A stretch of 36,985 nt of DNA from Lachnospiraceae bacterium (GTDB lineage: Bacteria > Bacillota > Clostridia > Lachnospirales > Lachnospiraceae): positions 1 through 36,985 of the forward strand of contig JAFTFP010000198.1 in NCBI GenBank assembly GCA_017449485.1. Reading direction: 5' to 3'. The number at the start of each line of letters is the position of its first letter. Positions within the stretch are counted from its first letter, which is position 1. The notes under the pieces are model-generated. The model did not search any database and was not told the DNA's origin. It saw only the letters and a list, made by a program, of their open reading frames with translations. This document shows, piece after piece, positions 8,502 through 15,828 of the stretch. The translations under genes and the position numbers were made by a program.

Positions 8502-8754
8502 CAGTGTAATGCATGATGCAACCGTGCTGCTTGAACAGGCAAAGGATCCGATCGACATGCAGCATATCACCGAGGCCATTGTGAAGCTGACGCTTGTGAT
8601 CCCGAAGCCGGTCGAGCATGTGCGCCGTGTGACCGGGCATCTTTACGGATACTGCCCCCGCTGCGGTCAGTATGCGATCACCCGGGCGGATTCCGTTCTG
8701 GATCACTGCCTGCGCTGCGGTCAGCGGATCACATGGGAGGAGGCAGAGAAATGA
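8491..8754 (+). CDS. Small zinc-ribbon protein
   Basis: 87 residues with a GTG start at 8491, chosen because AAAGGAGG lies ~8 bases upstream. The C-terminal half has two CxxC knuckles (CPRC and CLRC, 20 residues apart) flanking a short beta-like segment, a zinc ribbon often found in DNA- or RNA-binding proteins. The N-terminal half is helical. The role is unknown. It overlaps both neighbours, consistent with translational coupling. Confidence 0.7.
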   Translation: MTIDSVMHDATVLLEQAKDPIDMQHITEAIVKLTLVIPKPVEHVRRVTGHLYGYCPRCGQYAITRADSVLDHCLRCGQRITWEEAEK

Positions 8755-8969
8755 CAAGTCTTGACGAGCTGATCCGGGAGCGCGATCAGGCGCTGCTCTC
8801 TCTTGATGCGCATGAGATCAAGCGCTTCATGAACCGCTGGAACATCCGCATCCCGGAGGATGACAGGGAGTTCTGGAAGATCGTCCGGAACGCGCTGGTG
8901 GAGATTGGCGCACCGCATAAGACGATCCGTTCGGCAGAGATCAGGATGCAGTATGCAGGAAGGAAGTGA
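8751..8969 (+). CDS. Small phage protein, unknown function
   Basis: 72 residues from ATG 8751, overlapping the preceding stop (ATGA). The sequence is charged, with the segment LDAHEIKRFMNRWNI followed by FWKIVRNALVEIG, and looks helical. This type of small protein is common upstream of phage packaging genes. No motif gives a function. Confidence 0.65.
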   Translation: MTSLDELIRERDQALLSLDAHEIKRFMNRWNIRIPEDDREFWKIVRNALVEIGAPHKTIRSAEIRMQYAGRK

Positions 8970-8974
8970 ACCCA

Positions 8975-9235
8975 ATGGGTGAGAAATACGGAGAGATAGT
9001 GGCACGGTTCCGCGAGGTTATGAGCCATGTCTTTGACTGCCTGTTTGAACCGCTGCAGGGCTTTGTGAAGCTCATAGACGGCTTTATCATTGACATAGCG
9101 CCGGTCAGCGGGCGTGTAAAGCATCTGGCGCGTCATGCAAAGAAGTACCGCACACGCAAGAAGAATCGGAACCGTATCCGCAGAGCGATGGATAAGGAGA
9201 AACGGAATGCGAGATTATCAGCGAAAGAAGAATAA
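8975..9235 (+). CDS. Small basic protein, unknown function
   Basis: 86 residues from ATG 8975, with AGGAAG upstream (GTG 8966 is an alternative). The first ~50 residues are amphipathic or hydrophobic (FEPLQGFVKLIDGFIIDIA). The C-terminal ~35 are strongly basic (KKYRTRKKNRNRIRRA), suggesting nucleic-acid binding. It overlaps the next gene by 29 bases. Confidence 0.6.
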   Translation: MGEKYGEIVARFREVMSHVFDCLFEPLQGFVKLIDGFIIDIAPVSGRVKHLARHAKKYRTRKKNRNRIRRAMDKEKRNARLSAKEE

Positions 9236-9590
9236 CCCCTACCGTCTGCCGCACAATTTGTACATGCGCGTGCTGTATCTTGTCCGGGATTACGAACGGC
9301 TGCAGACGATCCGGCGTGAGATCCTGCTTGAATCCCCTTCTCCGGACGGGACACCGCACTCCGGAATCGGATCCCCGACAGAGGGAAAGGCGCTGCGGAT
9401 GTATGCGATCGGTCAGGAGTGCGATGCCGTCGAGAGAGCACTGACGGCCGTGCCTGCCGAGTACCGCAGAGGCATTCTTGCCAATATCTGCCGGCGTGCG
9501 CCGTATCCGTCCGATGCAGGAAGTGAGACATACGGCAGATGGCGGCGGAAATTTTTATATCAAGTCGCAAAAAATCTGCATCTGATCTGA
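9207..9590 (+). CDS. RinA/ArpU-like late-gene transcription activator
   Basis: 127 residues from ATG 9207, with AAGGAG six bases upstream. The helical arrangement with an N-terminal LYLVRDYERLQTIRREIL and a C-terminal YGRWRRKFLYQVAKNLHLI is the pattern of RinA/ArpU-type phage regulators, which have a sigma-region-4-like fold and switch on the packaging and structural operon. It is the last gene before the ~180-base leader and the small terminase, the usual place for this regulator. The target would be a promoter in 9591-9771. Family membership is by visual resemblance. Confidence 0.72.
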   Translation: MRDYQRKKNNPYRLPHNLYMRVLYLVRDYERLQTIRREILLESPSPDGTPHSGIGSPTEGKALRMYAIGQECDAVERALTAVPAEYRRGILANICRRAPYPSDAGSETYGRWRRKFLYQVAKNLHLI

Positions 9591-9771
9591 AAGATGATGT
9601 GCGCGGGAAAAAAATCCGTGGTACAATGGTAGTATGGGATGTACCGGCGGGAAGGCTTCTGACCACCTCCCAGTTTCCCTTCCCGATGATGCATACCCCC
9701 TTCCAGCTTACACACCGGCCGGCAATCGCTGACCGGTGTGGTTTTCATCATTGACAAGAGGTGAGAAGAGC
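9591..9771 (+). promoter_or_regulatory. Structured leader before the late operon, candidate late promoter
   Basis: This 181-base gap separates the activator gene from the small terminase. TACAAT at 9622-9627 resembles a -10 box, but there is no consensus -35 at the right spacing, as expected for an activator-dependent promoter. Two inverted repeats follow: CGGGAAGG (9648-9655) with CCTTCCCG (9678-9685), and CACACCGG (9711-9718) with CCGGTGTG (9733-9740). The second is followed by GTTTTCAT and may act as an attenuator. The packaging site could also be here. Confidence 0.5.
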
Positions 9772-10191
9772 ATGGGCAGACCCCGTAAATTTACCAGAAA
9801 AACACTGGAGGATGCATGGGCAGCGTATAAAGCCGACTGCGACAGCCGCACGGTTCTGACCCATGAATTCAGCTCCAAGAACAGCGAATTTGTCTCTGCT
9901 GAGCTGCGCCGCAGGGTGACCTATACCATCGAGGGATTCTGCGTGTTTGCAGGACTGGCAAGGCAGGACTTTTATGCGACATATGCGGAGGATGTGCGGT
10001 TTCGTGACATCGTCACGCGCATGAGGGAGGAATGCGAGGTCGATGCCCGGGAGAAATTCGAGACCGGACAGATCCCGACGCAGCTTGCCGGGCTCTGGAT
10101 GTCGAAGTACGGCTACACGACCAGACAGGATACTTCCGTGACCGGCGCCGTGCCGGTGGTGATCTCAGGTGAAGAACATCTCGAAGACTGA
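9772..10191 (+). CDS. terS: Terminase small subunit
   Basis: 139 residues from ATG 9772 (MGRPRKFTRKTLEDAW), which follows an AAGAGGTGAG ribosome site. An upstream in-frame GTG at 9736 lies in the hairpin and is less likely. The basic N-terminus and helical HTH region (IEGFCVFAGLARQDFYATY) are typical of small subunits that recognise the packaging site and deliver DNA to the large subunit. The end overlaps terL by 23 bases. Confidence 0.85.
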   Translation: MGRPRKFTRKTLEDAWAAYKADCDSRTVLTHEFSSKNSEFVSAELRRRVTYTIEGFCVFAGLARQDFYATYAEDVRFRDIVTRMREECEVDAREKFETGQIPTQLAGLWMSKYGYTTRQDTSVTGAVPVVISGEEHLED

Positions 10192-11419
10192 CAGTGCCAG
10201 GCGCATTGATCTGACAGAGATCGTCGGCAAAGGCTACGGTACATTCTGGCGATTCCGCGGCAGATACAGGGTCGTCAAGGGCTCCCGTGCCTCGAAGAAA
10301 TCCAAGACCACCGCGCTCTGGTACATCGTGAACCTCATGAAGTACCCGAAGGCAAATCTCCTGGTCATCCGCAAGACCTACCGCACACTCAAGGATTCAT
10401 GTTTCACTGAGCTGAAATGGGCGATCCACAGGCTCGGCGTCGGGCACTGGTGGGAGATCAAGGAGAGCCCGCTGGAGATGACCTACAAGCCGACCGGGCA
10501 GAAGATCTATTTCCGGGGGCTGGATGATCCGCTCAAAGTCACCTCGATCACGGTCGAGGTCGGCGTGCTCTGCTGGGCTTGGCTCGAGGAGGCCTACGAG
10601 GTCACCAGGGAATCTGATTTTGATACGCTCGATGAGTCCATCCGCGGTGAAGTCCCGGATGGGCTTTTCAAGCAGTGGACGATCACGTTCAATCCGTGGA
10701 ATGAGCGCCACTGGCTGAAATCAAAATTCTTTGACGAGCCGTCTGCCGATACGCTCGCCCTGACCACGAATTACCTGTGCAATGAATGGCTTGATGGGAG
10801 TGATCTGGCTTTGTTTGAACGCATGAAATTGAAGAACCCGCGCCGCTACAAGGTGGCCGGTCTCGGTGACTGGGGCGTGACGGAAGGACTGATCTATGAG
10901 AATCACCGGGAGGAATCCTTCGATGTGGAATCTGTCCGGCATCTGCCCGCCTACTTCGGACTGGACTTTGGTTATACACACGATCCGTCCGCATTTATCG
11001 CACTGTCTCTGGACAGGGATAACCGGCGGATCTATGTGTGGGACGAGTTCTACGGGCGCGGCATGAGCAACCGGGCGATCTATCAGAAGACCGTGGACAT
11101 GGGCTACGGCAAGGAGCGCATCACTGCCGACTGCGCCGAGGCCAAGAGCATCGACGAGCTGCGCGGCTACGGCCTGCGCATCAAGGGCAGCCGCAAGGGC
11201 AAAGACAGCATCATGAACGGCGTGCAGTGGATCCAGAATTATGAGATCATCGTGCATCCGCGCTGCGTGAATTTCCTGACAGAGATCACGAACTACACAT
11301 GGGACAGGGACAGATTCGGCAATCTGGTCAATCAGCCTATTGACGATTTCAACCATCTGATGGATGCCATGCGCTATGCGCTCGAGGAATGCATCCGGGA
11401 GAAAAAATGGTTAATATAG
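10169..11419 (+). CDS. terL: Terminase large subunit
   Basis: 416 residues, GTG start. It has the full set of Terminase_3 (PBSX/SPP1-type) features. The Walker A variant GSRASKKSKT (residues 38-47) and Walker B WLEEA (138-142) drive ATP-powered packaging. The C-terminal RNase H-like nuclease has Asp266 (GLDFGYT), Asp321 (ITADCAE) and an Asp near 401 in DFNHLMDAMRYAL. The length is normal. It works with the small subunit and docks on the portal encoded next. Confidence 0.95.
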   Translation: MKNISKTDSARRIDLTEIVGKGYGTFWRFRGRYRVVKGSRASKKSKTTALWYIVNLMKYPKANLLVIRKTYRTLKDSCFTELKWAIHRLGVGHWWEIKESPLEMTYKPTGQKIYFRGLDDPLKVTSITVEVGVLCWAWLEEAYEVTRESDFDTLDESIRGEVPDGLFKQWTITFNPWNERHWLKSKFFDEPSADTLALTTNYLCNEWLDGSDLALFERMKLKNPRRYKVAGLGDWGVTEGLIYENHREESFDVESVRHLPAYFGLDFGYTHDPSAFIALSLDRDNRRIYVWDEFYGRGMSNRAIYQKTVDMGYGKERITADCAEAKSIDELRGYGLRIKGSRKGKDSIMNGVQWIQNYEIIVHPRCVNFLTEITNYTWDRDRFGNLVNQPIDDFNHLMDAMRYALEECIREKKWLI

Positions 11420-11424
11420 GGGGT

Positions 11425-11446
11425 TTGGGGGAAAAGCATTCCCCAA
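11425..11446 (+). other. Short hairpin between terL and portal
   Basis: TTGGGG (11425-11430) and CCCCAA (11441-11446) form a six-base stem with a ten-base loop just upstream of the portal ribosome site. There is no U-run, so it is not an obvious terminator. It may modulate portal translation. Confidence 0.4.
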
Positions 11447-11458
11447 GTCAGAAAGAAG

Positions 11459-12910
11459 GTGGCTGCTATCATTACACCTGAGGAGATCAAGTCGCTCCTT
11501 GACACGGACCAGGCATCCGAATCCAAGCACAAAGCCCGGCAGGGACAGCGGTATTATGACGGCGAACACGACATCAAGGATTACCGCATCTTCTATTTCG
11601 ATGATGAGGGCGTGCTGCATGAGGACAAGATGCGCTCGAATATCAAGATCTCCCACTGCTTCTTCACGGAGCTGGTCGATCAGGAGGTGCAGTATTTCCT
11701 CTCCGGCAAGGAGGGGTTTGCCTTCTCCGATCAGCCGGAGCTGCAGGAGGAGCTTGACGCCTATTTCAACAATAACGAGGACTTCCGTGCCGAGCTGAGC
11801 GATGCCGTCACCGGCGCGATCGTCAAGGGCTGGGATTACCTCTATGCCTACCGGAACAGCGAGGGCAAGCTTGCCTTCCAGTGCGCGGATGCACTGGATG
11901 TGACCGAAGCGGAGGGACGCTACACCTCGGACGGCAGGGACTATGTGATCTACAGCTATGTGCAGCGCATTGACCTGAAGGGCAAGACCGTCCGCAAGAT
12001 CGAGGTGTGGGATGACAAGTGTGTCACGTTCTTTGTGCAGCATGACAGCGGTCTCCCGGAGCTGGACACCGCCGAAAAGGTCAATCCTCGTCCCCACGTC
12101 CTCTATCGGAAAGAAAATGACGACAGCACCTACTATGAAGGGCTCGGCTTCATTCCGTTTTTCCGGCTCGACAACAACCGCCGCCGGATCTCCGGCCTGA
12201 AACCCGTCAAGGCGCTCATCGACGACTATGACCTCATGGCGTGCGGCCTGTCGAACAATTTGCAGGATCTGACCGAGGGCATCTATGTGGTCAGGGGCTT
12301 CCAGGGCAGCAGCTTCGACGAGCTGCAGCAGAATCTCAAGACCAAGAAGATCGTCGGCGTGGATGAGGACGGTGATGTGGAGATCCGCACCATCAGCATT
12401 CCCTACGAGGCACGCAAGGTCAAGCTCGAGCTCGACGAGAAGAATATCTACCGTTTCGGCATGGGCTTCAATGCTGCTGAGGTCGGGGACGGCAACATCA
12501 CCAATGTGGTCATCCGATCCCGCTATGCACTGCTTGACCTGAAATGCAACAAGCTCGAGGCGCGGGTCAAGCAGTTCCTCCGGAAGATCGTCGGCGTTGT
12601 CCTTGAAGAGATCAACAAGGAACAGGGCACCAGCTACCAGAGCAGCGATGTGTACTTCCGCTTTGAGCGCGAGATCATGACGAATGCTGCCGACAATGCG
12701 CAGATCGGTCTGACCGAGGCACAGACCAGGCAGACGCAGGTCAATACGCTGCTCTCGCTTCTCACGCAAGCACCGTCTGAGCAGGTGTGGAAAGATTTGT
12801 GCAGCGTGCTGGACTGGGACTATGCGGAGATCAAAGACAAGCTGCCGGAGGATCCTGCTGCCGAAGCACAGAGGGCACTGGATGCCCTGAACGAGGTACC
12901 GGATGAATAA
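11459..12910 (+). CDS. Portal protein, SPP1 gp6-like
   Basis: 483 residues. It has the SPP1-type portal pattern: an N-terminal region with ISHCFFTELVDQEVQYFLSG, a central clip/stem region (KALIDDYDLMACGLSNNLQD), and a crown-proximal helical C-terminus rich in Glu and Leu. Twelve copies form the DNA channel at one capsid vertex and the docking site for terminase. GTG 11459 is the only standard start. It almost overlaps the purine-rich AAGAAGG, whereas ATC at 11468 has ideal spacing. The end overlaps the MuF gene by eight bases. Confidence 0.92.
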   Translation: MAAIITPEEIKSLLDTDQASESKHKARQGQRYYDGEHDIKDYRIFYFDDEGVLHEDKMRSNIKISHCFFTELVDQEVQYFLSGKEGFAFSDQPELQEELDAYFNNNEDFRAELSDAVTGAIVKGWDYLYAYRNSEGKLAFQCADALDVTEAEGRYTSDGRDYVIYSYVQRIDLKGKTVRKIEVWDDKCVTFFVQHDSGLPELDTAEKVNPRPHVLYRKENDDSTYYEGLGFIPFFRLDNNRRRISGLKPVKALIDDYDLMACGLSNNLQDLTEGIYVVRGFQGSSFDELQQNLKTKKIVGVDEDGDVEIRTISIPYEARKVKLELDEKNIYRFGMGFNAAEVGDGNITNVVIRSRYALLDLKCNKLEARVKQFLRKIVGVVLEEINKEQGTSYQSSDVYFRFEREIMTNAADNAQIGLTEAQTRQTQVNTLLSLLTQAPSEQVWKDLCSVLDWDYAEIKDKLPEDPAAEAQRALDALNEVPDE

Positions 12911-14285
12911 GTGGGAGAAACAGGTGCAGCGCTCGCTCCTGAAGGACGAGCAGCGCATCCTGCGGATCCTGGAGCTCATGTACCGGGATGTGCTGCGGGA
13001 AGTGCAGGACAGGATGCTTGTCTATTACAACCGGGTGATCGTGGATCCCGCCGATGCTGCTGCCGTGTATCAGCTCCGGTATCAGCAGGCGCTTGCACAG
13101 CAGCTCTCGGACATTCTCGCCGGCTTCGAGGACAAGAACTACGCCTCCATCCAGAACTACCTGGAGGACTGCTATACGAACGGCTATGTCGGCGCGATGT
13201 ATGACATCCACCGGCAGGGCATTCCGGTCGTGACGCCCATTCAGCAGGAGAATGTTGTCCGGGCGATCACGACCGACAGCAAGATCTCGGTGCCGATGTA
13301 TACCCGGCTTGGAAACAACATCGCACAGCTCAAAACGGCGATCGCAGCCGAGGTCACACGGGGGATTGCATCGGGGACGAGCTGGCACGATACGGCGGCG
13401 GGCATTTCCCGTCAGGGTCAGGTCAGCGCCTACAACGCGATGCGCATCGCCCGGACGGAAGGACACCGCATCGCCTGTGAAGCGCAGATGGACGGCTGCA
13501 GGGATGCCAGGGATGCCGGTGCAGATGTAGTCAAGCAGTGGAGCGCCGCGCATGACGAGCGCACCCGTGAGCATCACCGGCAGCTTGACGGACAGCTCCG
13601 GGAGCTGGACGAGCCGTTCGAGGTCGCCGGGATCAGGGTGCAGTACCCGGGCAGCTTCGGCAGGCCGGAGGAGGACATTCACTGCCGGTGCGCCCTGCTC
13701 CAGCGTGCAAGATGGGCGCTGTCGGAGGAGGAGCTGGAAAAGCTGCGGAATACTTCGGCGGCGCAGGAGCTTGCGGGGATTGAGGACTTTGAGGAGTTCA
13801 AGGGGAAGTATCTGGAGTTTGCAAAACAAGCCGGAGCAGCGGAGGACATTTCTGCGGATGTTTCCACGGAAAATCCTGATAAAACTGTTGACAATTCTGG
13901 GAAAAGTGGTATAATAGAAACAGAGGGGCAGCGTCTTCTTAGAGAAAAACTTGCAAACGGCGAAGTTACCTCTGTTTTGAACCCGGATAAACAGAAGCCC
14001 CATATCTATGGTTCTGACAGTTATCTCGAAGCGGATCATAAAAGCTATTTTACAATTCCTATCGAGGATTTGCAAAAGCTTGTAGATTTGCTTAAATGCA
14101 GTGGGCAAGTTTATGTTAAGCAGAATGGTCAGATTAAGGAAGTAGTTGAGATTCCCGAAGGCATCGCATATGTGATTGATGAGAACGGGAATAATCTCGG
14201 GACTACTAACCGTGCGACTATTCATTACTCGAAAAAGCGTACACATATTGTCCCGGCAGGAAGGAGGAGTGAAAATGAGCCTTAA
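12903..14285 (+). CDS. MuF-type minor head protein fused to Ntox50-like C-terminal toxin domain
   Basis: 460 residues. The MuF head domain lies at residues ~150-270 (MRIARTEGHRIACEAQ, then QWSAAHDERTREHHRQLDG and EEDIHCRCAL). MuF proteins are packed in the capsid and may enter the host with the DNA. After a short linker (~residues 310-340) a different domain begins, clearly richer in A+T than its surroundings: HIYGSDSY, then YVKQNGQIKEVV, then TTNRATIHYSKKRTHIVPAG at the end. This is the pattern of Bacterial toxin 50 (Ntox50), a predicted ribonuclease attached to MuF proteins of temperate phages (MuF polymorphic toxins). The next gene, overlapping by 11 bases, is the likely immunity gene. A consensus promoter lies in the linker. 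Confidence 0.85.
   Translation: MNKWEKQVQRSLLKDEQRILRILELMYRDVLREVQDRMLVYYNRVIVDPADAAAVYQLRYQQALAQQLSDILAGFEDKNYASIQNYLEDCYTNGYVGAMYDIHRQGIPVVTPIQQENVVRAITTDSKISVPMYTRLGNNIAQLKTAIAAEVTRGIASGTSWHDTAAGISRQGQVSAYNAMRIARTEGHRIACEAQMDGCRDARDAGADVVKQWSAAHDERTREHHRQLDGQLRELDEPFEVAGIRVQYPGSFGRPEEDIHCRCALLQRARWALSEEELEKLRNTSAAQELAGIEDFEEFKGKYLEFAKQAGAAEDISADVSTENPDKTVDNSGKSGIIETEGQRLLREKLANGEVTSVLNPDKQKPHIYGSDSYLEADHKSYFTIPIEDLQKLVDLLKCSGQVYVKQNGQIKEVVEIPEGIAYVIDENGNNLGTTNRATIHYSKKRTHIVPAGRRSENEP
13888..13915 (+). promoter_or_regulatory. Consensus promoter inside the MuF-toxin gene
   Basis: TTGACA (13888-13893), a 16-base spacer, and TATAAT (13910-13915) match both hexamers of a housekeeping promoter exactly. 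It lies in the linker between head and toxin domains, where the AT-rich segment begins. No in-frame ATG with a ribosome site follows in the toxin, so the transcript should serve the immunity gene at 14275. Confidence 0.7.
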
Positions 14286-14475
14286 ACTATCACAGTATCA
14301 AGGGTCTTTTGTTGAGGTTGTTGACAACAACGGTGTGAGACATGAGGGAAAGGTTGTGCTGTTCACTCCTGCTAAAGATAACGATGTAAACGAGGATGCT
14401 ATCGCTATTGATAGCGGAGTATGGCTCGATGAAAGTGATATTCATTCCATCCGCATATTTGACAAAACCGCCTGA
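14275..14475 (+). CDS. Putative immunity protein for the MuF toxin
   Basis: 66 residues from ATG 14275, seven bases after AAGGAGG. It overlaps the end of the toxin gene, and its base composition is AT-rich like the toxin. The sequence is beta-rich (YQGSFVEVVDNNG, HEGKVVLFTPAKD, IAIDSGVWLDESDI) and resembles a small Sm/SH3-like barrel; it has no membrane segment. Position directly after a polymorphic toxin domain and before a terminator is the standard immunity-gene arrangement. Function is inferred from context. It could be expressed in lysogens from the promoter at 13888. Confidence 0.7.
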   Translation: MSLKLSQYQGSFVEVVDNNGVRHEGKVVLFTPAKDNDVNEDAIAIDSGVWLDESDIHSIRIFDKTA

Positions 14476-14493
14476 CCGCACAGGCGGTTTTAT
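14464..14493 (+). terminator. Rho-independent terminator after the immunity gene
   Basis: AAAACCGCCTG (14464-14474) pairs perfectly with CAGGCGGTTTT (14481-14491) around a six-base loop. The stem overlaps the last codons and stop of the immunity gene. It would end a short toxin-immunity transcript and partly insulate the cassettes that follow. Confidence 0.8.
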
Positions 14494-14514
14494 CATACCC
14501 TAAAGGAGGAACAT

Positions 14515-14889
14515 ATGAGAGAGTTATCCACAATCCAGAAGCGCGAAAAGCTGAACACTGTCTATGCTCTTGACGAGGCAGGCTCCGGCAGCGCATCTCA
14601 CGCATACCGGATCACGCCGAACGGGTGTGATGAGGACGGTGACGGCTACCCCAGCCAGGACATCAGTTTCCAGAACGGTCCGCGCAAGGATCCGGACAGT
14701 ATCCCCGGCGTGCTTGACACCGACCTACTCGAGATCGTCCGTGACCGGCTGCGCGGCTTCCAGTCCGGCGCATTCTCCTGCCGTGAGAATGCCTGTGCGC
14801 TGACCCACATCGAGGAAGCGCTCATGTGGCTGAACCGCCGCGTCGAGGATCGCATCGAGCGTCAGGTGCTCGGTACAGAGCAGAAGTAA
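14515..14889 (+). CDS. Acb2/Tad1-like cyclic-nucleotide sponge (predicted anti-CBASS/anti-Thoeris)
   Basis: 124 residues, with AAAGGAGG before ATG 14515. The segment [12 protein letters not shown], then [19 protein letters not shown], then [20 protein letters not shown] and [10 protein letters not shown] matches the remembered pattern of phage proteins annotated Acb2/Tad1 domain (FQNGP, a helical hairpin with FxCRENAxAL). Members bind and sequester cyclic nucleotide signals, blocking CBASS or Thoeris defence without an enzyme. The N-terminal ~40 residues are extra, as in Tad1-type rather than short Acb2-type proteins. It is bracketed by terminators in a cassette array that also holds a DUF2829/Tad2 gene. 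Which ligand it binds cannot be read from sequence. Confidence 0.72.
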   Translation: MRELSTIQKREKLNTVYALDEAGSGSASHAYRITPNGCDEDGDGYPSQDISFQNGPRKDPDSIPGVLDTDLLEIVRDRLRGFQSGAFSCRENACALTHIEEALMWLNRRVEDRIERQVLGTEQK

Positions 14890-14905
14890 TTTACATCCGA
14901 GAGAA

Positions 14906-14930
14906 AGCATCCCGCCCGGGGTGCTTTTTT
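14906..14930 (+). terminator. Terminator after the Acb2/Tad1-like gene
   Basis: AGCA plus CCC pairs with GGG plus TGCT around a GC-rich centre, followed by six T. It is followed by GATACCTGAACAGGAGG, the recurring spacer of this region. Confidence 0.7.
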
Positions 14931-14953
14931 GATACCTGAACAGGAGGAACACA

Positions 14954-14986
14954 ATGGAATACGCAGAGCGTAAAAATAGTGAGTAA
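14954..14986 (+). CDS. Ten-residue leader-like peptide
   Basis: ATG 14954 sits at ideal distance from AGGAGG (14943-14948) and encodes MEYAERKNSE before TAA. Its stop overlaps the GTG start of the next gene (14979), which has no ribosome site of its own. It may couple translation to the next gene, or it may be the relic of a cassette replaced downstream. Confidence 0.4.
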   Translation: MEYAERKNSE

Positions 14987-15173
14987 ATCAATTGTTATCC
15001 CCGATTGCCCGTGTTGTCGGCATATCATTGAAAACGCTGATCTCAATAAGCCGTTGTGCTGCGCTGCTTTTCCTGACGGAATCCCAAAAGAATATCTTTT
15101 CGGACCGATTCTTGTCAAGGAAATTCCTGAGTGTGGAAACGGGTATAAATACGAAGAAGATAAAACCGCCTGA
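14979..15173 (+). CDS. Small Cys-rich cassette protein (AFPDGIP motif)
   Basis: 64 residues with a GTG start. It has a CPCC knuckle near residue 10 and then CCAAFPDGIPKEYLFG and CGNGYKYEED. This resembles a widespread family of small accessory proteins with a C-AFP-GIP core; I know no assigned function for it. It is AT-richer than the head genes, suggesting transfer as part of a cassette. It depends on a preceding ten-codon frame for its ribosome site. The end runs into a terminator stem. Confidence 0.6.
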   Translation: MSKSIVIPDCPCCRHIIENADLNKPLCCAAFPDGIPKEYLFGPILVKEIPECGNGYKYEEDKTA

Positions 15174-15192
15174 CCCCGCGTCCGGCGGTCTT
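15165..15192 (+). terminator. Terminator-like hairpin after the AFPDGIP gene
   Basis: ACCGCC (15165-15170) pairs with GGCGGT (15184-15189), followed by CTTCTC rather than a pure T-run. CATACCTGAAAGGAG follows, the shared cassette spacer. Confidence 0.55.
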
Positions 15193-15216
15193 CTCATACC
15201 TGAAAGGAGAGATACT

Positions 15217-15507
15217 ATGTTCATCACTGTGACCCCCGACGAGATCGCGGCGCTGCTCTCGTCGAACGACTGGAAGGAGCGTCTGCGCGGCGAATACTAC
15301 GAGCTCCGCATCCGCTACGAGAAGCTCAAGGCGTACAACGTCAAGACCGAGATCCGCTACCGGATGACGCCGAGCTGCGCCGAGAAGGCCGAGGACGAGG
15401 TCGCCCGTAGGCTGATGCGCGACCAGCAGGATGCGATGGGGCATTATCTGTATCTGCTGGAGCTGCGTGCAGCGGCTGCGGGCATCGACCTCCAGATCTT
15501 CGCCTGA
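15217..15507 (+). CDS. Helical cassette protein, paralogue of the 15829-16272 protein
   Basis: 96 residues from ATG 15217, after AAGGAG. It consists of helices with the pattern GEYYELRIRYEKLKAY, then RDQQDAMGHYLYLLELRA and a short end AAGIDLQIF. The same arrangement recurs in the C-terminal half of the 15829 gene, so the two are paralogues. The pattern resembles small proteins of many gut phages annotated as crAss001_48-related; that match is by memory and weak. The helical-hairpin architecture and its place beside Acb2/Tad1- and Tad2-like genes make a counter-defence role plausible but unproven. Confidence 0.65.
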   Translation: MFITVTPDEIAALLSSNDWKERLRGEYYELRIRYEKLKAYNVKTEIRYRMTPSCAEKAEDEVARRLMRDQQDAMGHYLYLLELRAAAAGIDLQIFA

Positions 15508-15518
15508 TATGCAAGAAC

Positions 15519-15545
15519 AGCATCCCATCCGGGGTGCTATTTTTA
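15519..15545 (+). terminator. Terminator after the first helical paralogue
   Basis: AGCATCCC (15519-15526) pairs with GGGGTGCT (15531-15538) with one G:U pair or bulge, followed by ATTTTTA. It is nearly identical to the hairpin at 14906-14930. Confidence 0.65.
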
Positions 15546-15567
15546 TACCCAGAAAGGAGGCGAGAAA

Positions 15568-15738
15568 ATGTATAAACGAATCAAGATCAGTTTCATCAAT
15601 GCAGGATCGATCACGATCAACGAGGGTGACTGGACAGACTATGATCTGGTCGATGGCTTTATCATCATCAAAAAGGACGAGGCGTGGGTCGCCATGTACA
15701 ATGCAAAGGAAGTCTTCTCCGTTGTACTGGAGAAATGA
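15568..15738 (+). CDS. 56-residue cassette protein, unknown function
   Basis: ATG 15568 lies behind AAAGGAGG and opens 56 codons to TGA at 15736. The protein is beta-rich with a central YDLVDGFIIIKKDEAWVAMY, suggesting a small barrel or sandwich, and it has no membrane segment. It is AT-richer than the structural genes and flanked by the same spacer motif as its neighbours. I do not recognise the family. Confidence 0.65.
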   Translation: MYKRIKISFINAGSITINEGDWTDYDLVDGFIIIKKDEAWVAMYNAKEVFSVVLEK

Positions 15739-15828
15739 CCCCGACTTAGTACGAAATCAATAATAAGTGTATGCACTGCCTAACTCCATAGGAGGATGCT
15801 TTTTTGATACCCGAAAGGAGGAATTGAG

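Noticed and set aside
11411-12979. Minus-strand frame of 522 residues over the portal gene
   Set aside because: The portal on the plus strand has family motifs and a fitting neighbour order; the minus frame is a codon-bias shadow.
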